Below are positions 18,612-29,153 of a DNA stretch of 64,000 nucleotides, one piece after another (within the stretch, counting starts at the first letter, position 1; every line of letters begins with the position of its first letter). The notes beneath the pieces were generated by a model that had not been told where the DNA came from, made no database searches, and worked only from the letters and a program-made list of their open reading frames with translations. The DNA lies in contig NZ_POSN01000001.1 in assembly GCF_002994005.1 (NCBI RefSeq), positions 363,442 to 427,441 on the forward strand, in the 5' to 3' direction. The DNA comes from Apilactobacillus quenuiae. GTDB taxonomy: Bacteria > Bacillota > Bacilli > Lactobacillales > Lactobacillaceae. A program made the translations under genes and the position numbers.

Positions 18612-20294
18612 ATGAATAAACTAAACGTCAGAAATAATGAAACTGCTATTTATGGCGTTGGTGGACTTGGCGAAATTGGTAAAAATACTTATGGAGTTCA
18701 ATTTCAGGATGAAATTATTTTAATTGATGCTGGAATTAAGTTCCCAGAAGATGATTTGTTAGGAATTGATTATGTTATTCCTGACTACCAATATCTAGTT
18801 AAAAATAAAGATAAGATAAAAGCTTTAGTAATTACCCATGGTCACGAAGACCATATTGGTGGTGTACCTTATCTAATCAAAGACTTAAATGTTCCAATTT
18901 ACGCTGGTCCATTAGCGCTAGCATTAATAAAAAGTAAGCTAGAAGAACACGGCTTATTAAGAACAACCGAATTACATGAAATTACACCTAAGAGTGTGCT
19001 CAAATTTAATAAAACTAAAGTTTCGTTTTTTAGAACAACACATTCAATTCCTGACACTATTGGAATTGCAGTTCATACACCTTCTGGTGTAATTGTTGAA
19101 ACTGGTGATTATAAATTTGATTTGACCCCTGTTACGAGACAGCCACCTGACTTGCAGGAAATGGCTCGACTTGGACAAGAAGGTGTACTATGTTTAATGT
19201 CAGATAGTACAAATGCCGAAAGACCTATTTGGACTAAATCTGAAAGCTGGATTGGTCATGCTGTTAGACATATATTTGATGAAGAAACTGGTAGAATAAT
19301 ATTTGCTACCTTTGCATCAAATATTTCAAGAATTAAAACTGCATGCGATGTGGCAATTAAACATGGTAGGAAAATAGCCGTTTTTGGTCGTAGTATGGAG
19401 GCCGCAATTGTTAACGGAAAAGAATTAGGATATTTAGATGTTCCAGATGATACATTTGTTGATGCATCAGAATTACAATCTTTACCTGCTGAAAAAACAT
19501 TAATTTTATGTACAGGTTCACAAGGTGAACAGATGGCTGCCCTTTCAAGAATAGCTAATGGAACTCATAGACAAATATCGATACAACCTAATGATACTGT
19601 TGTATTTTCTAGTAATCCGATTCCTGGAAATAAGATAAGTGTAAATAGAGTTATTAATGAATTAGAAGAAGCTGGAGCTAAGGTTATTCATGGCAAGATT
19701 AATAAAATTCATACATCTGGACATGGTGGCCAAGAAGAACAAAAACTAATGCTAAGATTAATGAAACCTAAGTTCTTTATGCCCATTCACGGTGAATATC
19801 GTATGCTAAAAATTCATACAAAATTAGCTGAACAATGTGGAGTACCATTAAAAAATAGCTTTATTATGCAAAATGGTGATGTTCTTGCATTAACTAAGGA
19901 CTCAGCTAGAATCGCTGGACATTTTACTTCCGGAGATATTTACGTTGATGGGAATGGTATTGGTGATGTTGGTAACGTAGTACTTCGTGATCGTCAACTA
20001 TTATCTGAAGAAGGTCTTGTAGTAGTTGTTGCAACTATTAACCTAAAAGATCAAGAAATTCAGTCAGGCCCTGATTTATTATCAAGAGGATTTGTTTATA
20101 TGAGAGAATCCGGACAGTTATTAGATGAAGGTCGACGTTTAGTATTTAGAACTATAAGAAGAGCTATGCGAAACCGCAATGCAAACGAATCTAGTATTAG
20201 AAACGAAATTATCGAGGATTTACAAGAATTCTTATATAATAAGACTGAAAGACATCCATTAATTCTACCAATGCTTATAATGAATACAAAATAA
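18612..20294 (+). CDS. rnjA: Ribonuclease J1
   Basis: 560-residue beta-CASP RNase with an intact active site: [10 protein letters not shown] (75-84), TTHSIPD, the Asp in [19 protein letters not shown] and PIHGEYRM. It is a 5'-3' exonuclease and endonuclease central to mRNA decay and 16S 5' maturation. Co-transcribed with rpoY. With the degenerate J2 at 2258-3979 in the same genome, J1 is probably the sole catalytic chain of the complex. Followed by a strong terminator. Confidence 0.97.
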   Translation: MNKLNVRNNETAIYGVGGLGEIGKNTYGVQFQDEIILIDAGIKFPEDDLLGIDYVIPDYQYLVKNKDKIKALVITHGHEDHIGGVPYLIKDLNVPIYAGPLALALIKSKLEEHGLLRTTELHEITPKSVLKFNKTKVSFFRTTHSIPDTIGIAVHTPSGVIVETGDYKFDLTPVTRQPPDLQEMARLGQEGVLCLMSDSTNAERPIWTKSESWIGHAVRHIFDEETGRIIFATFASNISRIKTACDVAIKHGRKIAVFGRSMEAAIVNGKELGYLDVPDDTFVDASELQSLPAEKTLILCTGSQGEQMAALSRIANGTHRQISIQPNDTVVFSSNPIPGNKISVNRVINELEEAGAKVIHGKINKIHTSGHGGQEEQKLMLRLMKPKFFMPIHGEYRMLKIHTKLAEQCGVPLKNSFIMQNGDVLALTKDSARIAGHFTSGDIYVDGNGIGDVGNVVLRDRQLLSEEGLVVVVATINLKDQEIQSGPDLLSRGFVYMRESGQLLDEGRRLVFRTIRRAMRNRNANESSIRNEIIEDLQEFLYNKTERHPLILPMLIMNTK

Positions 20295-20310
20295 TTGTCT
20301 AATCTTATTT

Positions 20311-20346
20311 AAAGGGCGAATTCTTAAAGAATTCGTCCTTTTTAAT
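20311..20346 (+). terminator. Terminator of rpoY-rnjA
   Basis: 15-bp stem AAAGGGCGAATTCTT with its near-perfect complement, then a T run. Confidence 0.92.
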
Positions 20347-20370
20347 TAAATAGAAAAAGGAGAAAATAAA

Positions 20371-21258
20371 TTGTCTTCAGATTACCTAATAATTTTGAAT
20401 CCCAAAGCTGATAATGGAAAAGCTAAAAAAAATTGGCCTAATATAAAAAATATATTAGAATCGAATAAAGTAAAATATAAGCTTAGAATTACAAGAAAAA
20501 TAAATCATGCAAAATCCATTACAAATTATTATTTAAACAAATGGGAAAAACAAAATAAATTTCCTAAATGCATAATTATAGTTGGTGGAGATGGAACCAT
20601 TAATGAAGTATTAAATGCAATACTCTCCGATAAAGCGGCTCCTAATATTCCAATAGGCTTTCTGCCATTCGGAAAAAATACCAAATTTGCTAAGGCTAAT
20701 AAAATAAACAAATCGGAATGGAAAAAAATTCTTCTAAATATAATAAATAATGATAATTATAAAAACATCAGTATTGGTAATTTTAATGAAAAAATAAAAC
20801 AAGAAAATGGAATATTTATAAACCAAATAGTTATAGGAATGGATATCAATCCTAAAAATGGTTCTAATAAATTTTATAAACTAAAACAACTAATTGCTTT
20901 AGTTCCATTGCTGTACAATGTAGACTGCTTTAATACAAAAGTAACAGTAGATTCTAAGGAATATAGTTTTAAAAAAGCAATAACTTGTTCAGTAACAAAT
21001 GAAATTACAAATGATAATAAAGAAGAGCCTTTAAGATTATTAATAATAGAAAAAAGAAATATTTTTAAATTAATCTATACAATATTAGCAATACTAATGG
21101 GAAAAAGTTATAAACTAAAATCGCTTCATAAACTTTATGGAAAAAATATACACTTATCTGTACCCTCTCTAGAATATGGAAAAATAGATGGAAATAACTT
21201 TGGAAGCCGTTTTTACGATATTGAATATAGAATTATACAGTATCCTTTCATTATGTAG
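20371..21258 (+). CDS. Diacylglycerol kinase/sphingosine kinase-family lipid kinase
   Basis: 295 residues with the DAGK catalytic fold: ILNPKADNGKAKK (8-20) and the nucleotide loop VGGDGTINEV (71-80). The usual PLGTGNDFAR is changed to PFGKNTKFAKA, unusual but in the same place. Phosphorylates a membrane lipid in the family (DgkB/YegS type); the substrate is not predictable. TTG start at 20371 with GGAG 9 nt upstream. Stands alone between two terminators. Confidence 0.85.
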   Translation: MSSDYLIILNPKADNGKAKKNWPNIKNILESNKVKYKLRITRKINHAKSITNYYLNKWEKQNKFPKCIIIVGGDGTINEVLNAILSDKAAPNIPIGFLPFGKNTKFAKANKINKSEWKKILLNIINNDNYKNISIGNFNEKIKQENGIFINQIVIGMDINPKNGSNKFYKLKQLIALVPLLYNVDCFNTKVTVDSKEYSFKKAITCSVTNEITNDNKEEPLRLLIIEKRNIFKLIYTILAILMGKSYKLKSLHKLYGKNIHLSVPSLEYGKIDGNNFGSRFYDIEYRIIQYPFIM

Positions 21259-21266
21259 GTATAAAT

Positions 21267-21306
21267 AAAAAAGCATCTTCGACAATAAAGTTGAAGATGC
21301 TTTTTT
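21267..21306. terminator. Bidirectional terminator between lipid kinase and permease genes
   Basis: Stem AAGCATCTTCGAC/GTTGAAGATGCTT with A and T runs on both sides. It can end both convergent genes. Confidence 0.9.
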
Positions 21307-21308
21307 AT

Positions 21309-22736
21309 TTATATATTTATTGAACCATTTAAAAGACAAATTATAGATACAATTGCTAAAATAAATAATAATAAAGCAATTAATCCTTCATATTTATTAA
21401 ATACTAATTTTTCTTTATTATCAATCTTTTGTAAATAATAATAAACTGGAATTCCAGCCGCAAACATAATCGTAGCTAATAACATATAATTAGGTCCAGC
21501 AGCATATAGTAGCCAACAAGAATATATACTAGCAACAATCCCTAAAAAGATATTTTTATTTCTGTCATTACTTTGACGATCCAAATAAGAATATTTTAAC
21601 TGATAAAATGCAGAGAAAGCATATGGTATAAGAACAGCAGCACTAGAAATCGAATAAAATAAATGATATACACTTGAAGATATTAAGAAAGAAACCATAA
21701 ATAATTCAACTAAAACATTAGTAAAAATCAATGAATTCACGGGTGCTCCATTTTTGTTTGATTTGGCAAATAATTTAGGAAAAGAACCTGTCTTAGCAGC
21801 AGCATATGGTACTTCAGATGCAAACATAGTAAATGATAACCATGCTCCAACTACAGAAATAATTAATCCAATATTAACAACAACGGCACCCCATTTACCA
21901 ACAATACTTTGTAATAGATATGCCATAGCCGGTTGATCTAGATTAGATAATTGTGCTTGTTTCATCACACCAAAAGATAATAATGTAACTAACATATATA
22001 TTAATAAAACAATCAATATTCCTAAAACTGTGGCTCGACCAATATCATTTCTTTTTTTTGCATAACCAGAAAAGATAACTGCACCTTCAATTCCTGAAAA
22101 AACCCAAACAGTGACTAACATTGTGCTTTTAACTTGTTCTAAAACATCGCTAAAACTAAAAGGTTTATCACTCATTAACCAAAAATCACTAGTAAAAATA
22201 TTTAGCTTAAAAGCAACAATCATAATAATAATAAATAAAAACAATGGTATTAATTTTGTAATTGTAATGACTGTGTTAATAAAAGATGCTGATTGAATAC
22301 CTCTTAAAATTAAGAAATGACAAATCCATAGAAACATTGAGCCTACTAGAAAAGACAGCCAGTTATGTCCATTTTCAAAGATTGGAAAGAAGTAAGTCAA
22401 AGCACTCATAAGTAAAGTAGCATAGCTAATATTCCCTAACCATACTGATAACCAATATCCCCAAGCAGAATTGAAACCCATATATTTTCCAAATCCTGCT
22501 TCTGCATAACTATAAACTCCCGCTTGTAAATCAGGTCTTTTATTTGTAAGGTTTTGAAAGGTAAAAGCTAATGATAACATCCCTATTCCAGTTATAATCC
22601 AACCAATAATAACCGCCCCTGCTCCTGCATTGGCAGACATATCATTCATTAAATTAAAAACTCCTCCACCAATTATTGAGCCTATAACTAACCCTATCAA
22701 TTCATAAAGATTTAGTTTTTTTGAGGAAGCCCCCAT
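21309..22736 (-). CDS. APC-superfamily basic amino acid/antiporter permease
   Basis: 475 residues and about twelve transmembrane helices. The N-terminal motif NLYELIGLVIGSIIGGGVFNL is typical of the APA family (arginine/ornithine, lysine or histidine/histamine antiporters), as is GVYSYAEAGFGKYMGFNSAWGYW. No arc or hdc genes are adjacent, so the substrate cannot be assigned. ATG with AGGAGAG upstream. Monocistronic. Confidence 0.88.
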   Translation of the reverse strand: MGASSKKLNLYELIGLVIGSIIGGGVFNLMNDMSANAGAGAVIIGWIITGIGMLSLAFTFQNLTNKRPDLQAGVYSYAEAGFGKYMGFNSAWGYWLSVWLGNISYATLLMSALTYFFPIFENGHNWLSFLVGSMFLWICHFLILRGIQSASFINTVITITKLIPLFLFIIIMIVAFKLNIFTSDFWLMSDKPFSFSDVLEQVKSTMLVTVWVFSGIEGAVIFSGYAKKRNDIGRATVLGILIVLLIYMLVTLLSFGVMKQAQLSNLDQPAMAYLLQSIVGKWGAVVVNIGLIISVVGAWLSFTMFASEVPYAAAKTGSFPKLFAKSNKNGAPVNSLIFTNVLVELFMVSFLISSSVYHLFYSISSAAVLIPYAFSAFYQLKYSYLDRQSNDRNKNIFLGIVASIYSCWLLYAAGPNYMLLATIMFAAGIPVYYYLQKIDNKEKLVFNKYEGLIALLLFILAIVSIICLLNGSINI

Positions 22737-22808
22737 GTTATCTCTCCTTTAAAATTATATAAAAATCACATAGATTTAATTATAACGTAATGAATAATGA
22801 TTTGTATA

Positions 22809-22841
22809 TAAAAAAGTTATGTCTAAAAAGACATAACTAAA
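22809..22841 (-). terminator. Terminator of the aldo/keto reductase gene
   Basis: Perfect 10-bp stem AGTTATGTCT/AGACATAACT with a four-base loop and a T run on the minus strand. Confidence 0.88.
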
Positions 22842-22849
22842 ATTCAAGA

Positions 22850-23836
22850 TTATTTTTTCAAAATATTGTTTATTTCATCTAACTCATCATTAGTAAAATG
22901 TAAATTATCTAAAGCTTTTAGATTAGAAGATAGATGTTCTGGTTTAGAAGCACCAGTAACAACACTAGTAACTACGGGATCATGTAATAACCAAGCTAAA
23001 CTCATTTGGGCCAAGCTTTGATTACGATTTCTAGCTAAATTATTTAGTTTATTAAGTTTTTCAACTACATTTGCTTTATCATTTAACATAAAACTATTTG
23101 TGAAATGTAGTTTTAAATCTTCTGGCATTCCATTTAAATATTTATCGGTTAATACACCTTCTGCAAGTGGCCCATAAGCTACTAATCCATCATTATTTTC
23201 TTTCAATGCATCAATAGTTCCATCTTCTTCAACTTGCCTATTTAGTAAATTATATGACATTTGATTAACAACAAACGGTGTGTGCAATTCCCTAAAATAT
23301 TTGATAATTTCTTTAGTTTGTTCACCATTATAATTAGAAATACCAGCATATAGAGCTTTCCCTGACTTTACAATTTCATCAAGTGCCTCAGCAGTTTCCT
23401 CTAAGCTAGTATTTGGATCAAATCTATGACTATAATATATATCAACATAATCTAGTCCCATACGTTTTAATGAGCGATCAATTGCAGCAACTAAAGTTTT
23501 CTTAGAAGAAAATGAGCCATATGGTCCAGGCCACATATGATAACCAGCTTTAGTAGTAATAACTAACTCATCACGATAAGGCTTTAAATCAGCACGATAA
23601 ACTTGTCCAAACATTCTTTCAGCTGCACCAGAACCCGGACCATAATTATTAGCTAAATCAAAGCTAAAGATCCCTTTATCAAATGCGTCAAGCATTACTT
23701 TTTCACTATCTTTAAAATTAGCATCGTCTCCATAACTATGCCACATTCCAAAAGATAATGCTGGTAATTGTAATCCAGAATTACCTGCTCTGCGTACTTT
23801 AATATTATCATAACGTTTATCAGAAGCTTTATACAT
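22850..23836 (-). CDS. Aldo/keto reductase, YghZ/AKR14 type
   Basis: 328-residue TIM-barrel NADPH oxidoreductase. The tetrad is visible: Asp60 and Tyr65 (FDLANNYGPG), Lys96 (TTKAGYHMWPGPYG) and His137 (YYSHRFDP). Residues GSFSSKKTLVAAIDRSLKRM and SYNLLNRQVE match the E. coli YghZ (L-glyceraldehyde 3-phosphate reductase) subfamily closely. The physiological role is probably detoxification of aldehydes; the true substrate is unknown. ATG with GGGGG upstream. Confidence 0.9.
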   Translation of the reverse strand: MYKASDKRYDNIKVRRAGNSGLQLPALSFGMWHSYGDDANFKDSEKVMLDAFDKGIFSFDLANNYGPGSGAAERMFGQVYRADLKPYRDELVITTKAGYHMWPGPYGSFSSKKTLVAAIDRSLKRMGLDYVDIYYSHRFDPNTSLEETAEALDEIVKSGKALYAGISNYNGEQTKEIIKYFRELHTPFVVNQMSYNLLNRQVEEDGTIDALKENNDGLVAYGPLAEGVLTDKYLNGMPEDLKLHFTNSFMLNDKANVVEKLNKLNNLARNRNQSLAQMSLAWLLHDPVVTSVVTGASKPEHLSSNLKALDNLHFTNDELDEINNILKK

Positions 23837-23902
23837 AATAATCCCCCTATTCTTTTTAAAGACTATAAATAGTTTAAAATGTTTTTTTATCTAAAGTCAA
23901 GA

Positions 23903-23937
23903 AAAGCCCCTAACAATAATATGTTAAGGACTTTTTT
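23903..23937 (-). terminator. Terminator of the oppA-type gene
   Basis: Stem AAGTCCTTAACA/TGTTAGGGGCTT (G-T pairs included) with a six-base loop and T-rich tail, just after the OppA stop. Confidence 0.8.
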
Positions 23938-23940
23938 AGT

Positions 23941-25578
23941 CTACTTAATATTTATATTAATCCAGTTTCTACTCATACCTGCTGGATTCCAAATATATCC
24001 ATCAATATGTGTATTCCATAATTCTGCAGTTGCAGGTTGATACAATGGAATAACACCTTGATTTTGCATTAATATTTTTTCAGCATTTACTAAATCATTG
24101 AAACGTTGTTCAGAGTTATTAGCATCACGATTATTAGACATATTTATATAATTATCGTAAGCAGGATTACTCCATTTAGAAAAGTTCATTGAGTTATTGG
24201 ATTCAAATAATTGTAAAAAGTTAATTGGATCTGAGAAATCAGCTCCCCATTTATTAACCGCAATATCAAATTGACCGTTATCTTGACGACTCATCCTAGT
24301 CTTATCAGGAATTGCAGTAACATTAATTGATAATCCTGGTAATTTATTCAACTGAGTTTGTAAGAATTCAGCATTTGCTTTAGATTGATCATCATCTGCA
24401 GTCAATAATGATAATTTAACTGAAGACATTTTCTCTTCTTTCATGGCATTTTTCCAAAGAGTTTTAGCTTTGTCTAGATTGTATGAAACAGCATCTTTAA
24501 CATAAGATTTATCGCCAAATGTCTTGTCTCTATTATTGCCCTTCATACTAGCAAGTTTAGATGGAACTAAACCTTTTGCTGGAATTGAACCATCACGTAG
24601 AACATTATTAGATAACTCATCTCTATTAATTGCCATTGATAAAGCTCTTCTAGCATTCTCGTTTCTTAAAATAGGATTCTTCTTTTGGTTTAACAACATA
24701 TAAACTGTTGCTCCACCGGTGAATGATTTGAAGCCCTTAGAATTTTTATAATTAACTACTTGATCACCATTTAATGGAGTAACATCTAATTTACCTTGTT
24801 GGAACAAGTTTAATGAAGTACTTGGGTTCTTTACGACAGAAACGTTTATTTTTTGCAAATGAACATTTTTCGCATTCCAATACTTATTGTTTTTAACTAG
24901 TTGCCAATTTTCATTAGTACCATTCCATTTTTTTAGGATAAATGGTCCATCAGAATTAGTTTTTGAACTATTTTCACCATATGATTTTCCATACTTTTCA
25001 ACTACTGATTGTTGTAATGGGAAAAATACTGGGAATGATAAAAGTCTTCTAAAATAAGAAACTGGTTTATTCAAATTAACCACTAATTTGTAATCACCAT
25101 CAGCTTTAACTCCCAAACTATCAGGACTCATTTGTCCTTTTTGAATTGCATCATAATTTTTAATTTGAGCAAATAAGTACGCATATTGGGAAGCAGATTT
25201 AGGATTAGCTGCTCGACGCCATGAGTAAACGAAATCATTAGCAGTAACATTTTTACCATTTAACCATTTTGCATTTTTTCTTAAATTAAAAGTATACTGT
25301 TTACCATCCTTAGATACTTTATAGCTTTCAGCTAAAGCATTATCGATACTATCATTTTTACCTAGTCGATATAATCCCTCAGTTGTATGATATAACATCG
25401 TCAAACTAGAAGAATCAGAAGCCTTGGTATTATCCATTGAAGATATTTCAGTTGGATAACTTAAATTTAATTCTTTATTACTAATTTGCTTGTCTTGAGC
25501 ATTTTGGCTACCACATGCTACTAAAACTAATGCTAAAGCAGCAGTTGCCATTCCTACAATTGATTTTTTCCATTTCAC
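23941..25578 (-). CDS. oppA: Oligopeptide ABC transporter substrate-binding lipoprotein
   Basis: 545 residues. Signal peptide with lipobox LVAC (Cys22), then a family 5 solute-binding domain with YKVSKDGKQYTFNLRKNAKWLNGKNVTANDFVYSWRR-type motifs. Captures extracellular peptides for import. No opp permease or ATPase genes are adjacent, so this is an orphan binding protein that may serve a transporter encoded elsewhere. Preceded by an extended -10 promoter and followed by its own terminator. Confidence 0.93.
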   Translation of the reverse strand: MKWKKSIVGMATAALALVLVACGSQNAQDKQISNKELNLSYPTEISSMDNTKASDSSSLTMLYHTTEGLYRLGKNDSIDNALAESYKVSKDGKQYTFNLRKNAKWLNGKNVTANDFVYSWRRAANPKSASQYAYLFAQIKNYDAIQKGQMSPDSLGVKADGDYKLVVNLNKPVSYFRRLLSFPVFFPLQQSVVEKYGKSYGENSSKTNSDGPFILKKWNGTNENWQLVKNNKYWNAKNVHLQKINVSVVKNPSTSLNLFQQGKLDVTPLNGDQVVNYKNSKGFKSFTGGATVYMLLNQKKNPILRNENARRALSMAINRDELSNNVLRDGSIPAKGLVPSKLASMKGNNRDKTFGDKSYVKDAVSYNLDKAKTLWKNAMKEEKMSSVKLSLLTADDDQSKANAEFLQTQLNKLPGLSINVTAIPDKTRMSRQDNGQFDIAVNKWGADFSDPINFLQLFESNNSMNFSKWSNPAYDNYINMSNNRDANNSEQRFNDLVNAEKILMQNQGVIPLYQPATAELWNTHIDGYIWNPAGMSRNWININIK

Positions 25579-25612
25579 TCTTTATCACCTACCATAATTT
25601 ATAACAAAAGAT

Positions 25613-25621
25613 AGTATAGCA
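25613..25621 (-). promoter_or_regulatory. Extended -10 promoter of oppA
   Basis: TGCTATACT on the minus strand, 34 bp before the oppA ATG, just downstream of the prs terminator. Confidence 0.55.
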
Positions 25622-25645
25622 GAAAACTATATCTAATTAAAATAA

Positions 25646-25672
25646 AAAGCACCCGATTTAATCAGATACTTA
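25646..25672 (-). terminator. Terminator of prs
   Basis: 11-bp stem AAGTATCTGAT/ATCGGGTGCTT, all positions paired when four G-T pairs are counted, loop TAA, then five T. Confidence 0.85.
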
Positions 25673-25678
25673 TAAAAT

Positions 25679-26635
25679 CTATTTAAATAATTTACCTACC
25701 GATTTATTATCATGAATTCTAGTAATGGCCTTACCAATAAGATCAGCAACAGAAACAACATCTAACTTGTCAGTCTTTTTAGAATCATCAAGATATATAG
25801 AATCAGAAACAATAACTTTTTCAATTGGTGATTGTTCAATTCTTTCTAAAGCATCTTTAGCAAAAACTCCATGAGTACTAACAACATAAATTTTGGCAGC
25901 TCCATGTTTTTCTAAAACATTAGCGGCTTTAATTGCGCCGTTACCTGTGTCAATCATATCATCAGCAATAATTGCAACCTTATCTTTAACATCACCAATA
26001 ACAAAGGTAGGAATATGTTTAACGTTTCCAGGATCACGATCATCAACAATTGCAATAGGTGAATCTATTAAGCCAGCAAATCCTCTAGCACGAGCAACTC
26101 CAGCATGATCTGGCGATACCACTACTGCATTTTCTAAATCATAATTTTGTATCATATGATTAGACATAATTTTATCCATTTTAAGATTATCAACCGGTTT
26201 ATTAAAGAAACCTTGAATTTGTGGAGAGTGTAAATCTAAAGTTACAACACGATCAATACCATCATTTTCCAAAACAGATGCAATTAGCTTAGCAACAATT
26301 GGCTTACGTTCGCGCTTCTTAGCTGTATATCTAGCATATCCATAATAAGGAATAACAACATTAATGGACTTAGCACTAGTTCTACGAACGGCATCAATCA
26401 TAATAAATAGTTCCATGACATTAGCATTAATGGGATCAGACATTGATTGAATAATATAAACAGAATCACCCCTGATACTTTCATCAATTTGAATTTTAAT
26501 TTCGCCATCACTAAATCTTTTAATTGTAGCTTTTCCTAGTTCTACTCCGCATGTCTCAGCAATTTTTTTTGCTAAAGGCCTGTTAGAACTCAAAGAAAAA
26601 ATCTTTATTCCTTTATTATCAGAATTTTCTGTCAT
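25679..26635 (-). CDS. prs: Ribose-phosphate pyrophosphokinase (variant loop)
   Basis: 318-residue PRPP synthetase making phosphoribosyl pyrophosphate from ribose 5-phosphate and ATP. Present are FSDGEIKI, LDLHSPQIQGFF (His136) and the PRPP loop DDMIDTGNGAIKAA. The flexible ATP-binding loop differs from the canonical YARQDRKARSREP: here YARYTAKKRERKP (100-112), so the Gln-Asp pair is replaced. Lactobacilli often carry a second, divergent prs, and this is probably that one. ATG with GAGGAAAA upstream. Confidence 0.93.
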   Translation of the reverse strand: MTENSDNKGIKIFSLSSNRPLAKKIAETCGVELGKATIKRFSDGEIKIQIDESIRGDSVYIIQSMSDPINANVMELFIMIDAVRRTSAKSINVVIPYYGYARYTAKKRERKPIVAKLIASVLENDGIDRVVTLDLHSPQIQGFFNKPVDNLKMDKIMSNHMIQNYDLENAVVVSPDHAGVARARGFAGLIDSPIAIVDDRDPGNVKHIPTFVIGDVKDKVAIIADDMIDTGNGAIKAANVLEKHGAAKIYVVSTHGVFAKDALERIEQSPIEKVIVSDSIYLDDSKKTDKLDVVSVADLIGKAITRIHDNKSVGKLFK

Positions 26636-26709
26636 GGAATTTTCCTCCTAATCGATCAAATAATTCAATATTTAATTTTAACATAAAATAACAACTAAAG
26701 CATGATTTT

Positions 26710-29139
26710 TTAAGGCTTAATACCTTCCATGCCAATCATCGGGTCAACTAATCCATCTCTAATCATACTACTAGTTAAACGATAATCATTATTTTGTTTA
26801 CTATTATTAGTTTTTTCATCAGAATCAATATTATTATCAATAGCAGGTTTAATGCCACCACTTACTAATTTTTGAACTCTTTCTTTTAAACTAGTATTAC
26901 GATTATCAGATTCACTCTTAGCACAACTTAAGAATGAATTATAATCACCAATCATGATTAAAGCATCTGTTGATCTAGTAATTGCAGTATACAAAAGATT
27001 CTTTTTTAACATTTTAGAAAATTGAGGAACTATCGGTAATATGACCATTTTAAACTCACTACCTTGAGCTTTATGAATAGTCGTACAATAAGCTAAAGTT
27101 ATTTGTAACCAATCTTTTCTACTATAGGTTACTTCACTTTGATCAAAAACAATCTTAATTTTATCATTACTAGATTTTGCATCGTCCTTAGTAATTTCAA
27201 TTATTTGTCCAATATCTCCATTAAAAACATTATCTTCAGGACTATTTACTAATTGTAATACTTTATCTCCTTCACGGTATACTATACCTCGGTAATCAAC
27301 TTCAACTAATTCTTCAGATCTTGGATTCATAATAGATTGAATAACATCATTAAGTTTATTAACTCCAGCTGCTCCGCGATACATTGGGGCTAAAACTTGA
27401 ATATCATTAGCGGTAAATCCCTTAATCTTAGCCTTTTTAACAATTTGTTCAATAACATTGCTCATTTGACTAGGAGTGCATGGTATAAAACTACGATCTG
27501 GCTTTTTATCTGTAAAATCATCAGGTAGCCTACCCTGTTGAATACTATGAGCTAAAGGAATAATGGTAGAATTACTATCTTGTCTATAAATAGTATTTAG
27601 ATGCATTTTATTTATACAATTAGATCTTAATAAATCATTAAATATTTGGCCAGGTCCTACTGATGGTAACTGATCTTTGTCCCCAACAAGAATTACTTTC
27701 ATATTATTTGGAATTGCACGAACTAATGATTGAAATAAAAAAGTATCAACCATTGACACTTCATCAATAATCAACAATCCACCATCTAAATCTTTTGTAG
27801 GCTCCTCATTATTACCTTCATGACCATTTAATCCTAGTAAGCGATGAATAGTACTAGCAGGAATTCCAGTAGCTTCGTTCATCCTTTTAGCAGCACGACC
27901 AGTTGGTGCAGCTAAAAGAATTGGAAACTCTTTGTCCTTATATGAATTTAAATCTAAAGAATAATCATTTAAATAAGCATAAAGATAAGTAATTCCCTTA
28001 ATTATAGTAGTTTTACCAGTTCCTGGACCACCAGTTAATAAAAACATCTTGGAATTCACCGCATCTTTTAGTGCACCAGTTTGTGACTTATCATATTGAA
28101 TATTAAGCTTTTTCTCTACTAACCTAATTTTCTTATTAATATTTTCATCATCATAGTTACTAGATTCAGAGTTTTTAATAATCCGATTAAGATGTTCAGC
28201 AATATTCCATTCATCATCATACAAAGATTTTAGATAAACTCGGTCATCTTCACCAACTATTTTTTGATTCCTAGCTAGTTCAATAAACTGGCTAGATAAA
28301 TCTTCACCATTAATCATTTTATTAGCGCCATTATTTAATAATTTTAAAGTTTCATCAACAATTGGCCCCGTAAAAGTATAAGTATCGCCGTTTTTTATGG
28401 ATAAATTTTGTAATGCAGAAATCAACCCCGCTCTTATTCTGGAAGGATTATTTGATGACATACCAATTTTTGAGGCAATTTCATCGGCCTTTTTAAAACC
28501 AATTCCATTGATATCTTCTACTAAACGATATGGATTTTTGTTAATAACTTCTAAAGTATCATTTTTATATTTATTATAAATTGTTGAAGATAAATCACTA
28601 CCAAAGCCATAGCTATTCAATCCAATTATAACTTGTTCCATGCCATTATTTTTATTAATGGCACTAGTAATCGTAGCTTTTTGATTACTATTTAATCCAG
28701 CCTTATCTAAACTATTAGCATCATTTAGAACTTCTTGAATTAAGTTCGTTCCAAGTGAATCGACAACTTTTTTTGCCGTTTTTTTACCAATTCCAGAAAA
28801 ATCATCTCCAGATAAATAAGATATAAGGCCTTCCCGAGATGTAGGAACATTACTTTCATAATTCAAAGCTTTAAATTGTTTGCCATATTTTGGATGCTCT
28901 ATTACCTCACCATAAAAGCAATATTCATTATCCTCAACGACATCAGCAAAATTACCAGTAATAACAATTTCATCCTCATGCCAATCGTTGATATTAGTTT
29001 CCATAATTTTAACTAAAATTACTTTATAAAAACTATCTTTACTTTCAAAGAAGGTTGCCGCAACTTTTCCTTTAACATATAACTTATTATCATCAGAATT
29101 ATCATTAATGTCTGAAAATAAACTTATAGATTCTGACAC
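26710..29139 (-). CDS. recD2: RecD2-type ATP-dependent DNA helicase
   Basis: 809-residue SF1B 5'-3' helicase of the RecD2/YrrC type (no RecBC). Order: N-terminal OB fold; helix-hairpin-helix region (SGIGKKTAKKVV and EDINGIGFKKADEIA, 115-225); Walker A GGPGTGKTT (370-378); Walker B LLIIDEVSMVD; C-terminal motif ITLAYCTTIHKAQGSEFKMV. Acts in DNA repair and fork maintenance. Runs first in a recD2-TPR order, opposite to B. subtilis neighbours only in detail. Confidence 0.95.
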   Translation of the reverse strand: MSESISLFSDINDNSDDNKLYVKGKVAATFFESKDSFYKVILVKIMETNINDWHEDEIVITGNFADVVEDNEYCFYGEVIEHPKYGKQFKALNYESNVPTSREGLISYLSGDDFSGIGKKTAKKVVDSLGTNLIQEVLNDANSLDKAGLNSNQKATITSAINKNNGMEQVIIGLNSYGFGSDLSSTIYNKYKNDTLEVINKNPYRLVEDINGIGFKKADEIASKIGMSSNNPSRIRAGLISALQNLSIKNGDTYTFTGPIVDETLKLLNNGANKMINGEDLSSQFIELARNQKIVGEDDRVYLKSLYDDEWNIAEHLNRIIKNSESSNYDDENINKKIRLVEKKLNIQYDKSQTGALKDAVNSKMFLLTGGPGTGKTTIIKGITYLYAYLNDYSLDLNSYKDKEFPILLAAPTGRAAKRMNEATGIPASTIHRLLGLNGHEGNNEEPTKDLDGGLLIIDEVSMVDTFLFQSLVRAIPNNMKVILVGDKDQLPSVGPGQIFNDLLRSNCINKMHLNTIYRQDSNSTIIPLAHSIQQGRLPDDFTDKKPDRSFIPCTPSQMSNVIEQIVKKAKIKGFTANDIQVLAPMYRGAAGVNKLNDVIQSIMNPRSEELVEVDYRGIVYREGDKVLQLVNSPEDNVFNGDIGQIIEITKDDAKSSNDKIKIVFDQSEVTYSRKDWLQITLAYCTTIHKAQGSEFKMVILPIVPQFSKMLKKNLLYTAITRSTDALIMIGDYNSFLSCAKSESDNRNTSLKERVQKLVSGGIKPAIDNNIDSDEKTNNSKQNNDYRLTSSMIRDGLVDPMIGMEGIKP

Positions 29140-29153
29140 GGGCTTAATCCTCC

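Noticed and set aside
20371-26635. Possible genomic island (permease, reductase, orphan OppA)
   Set aside because: No integrase, repeats, tRNA boundary or composition change; each gene has an ordinary promoter or terminator and lactobacillar codon use.
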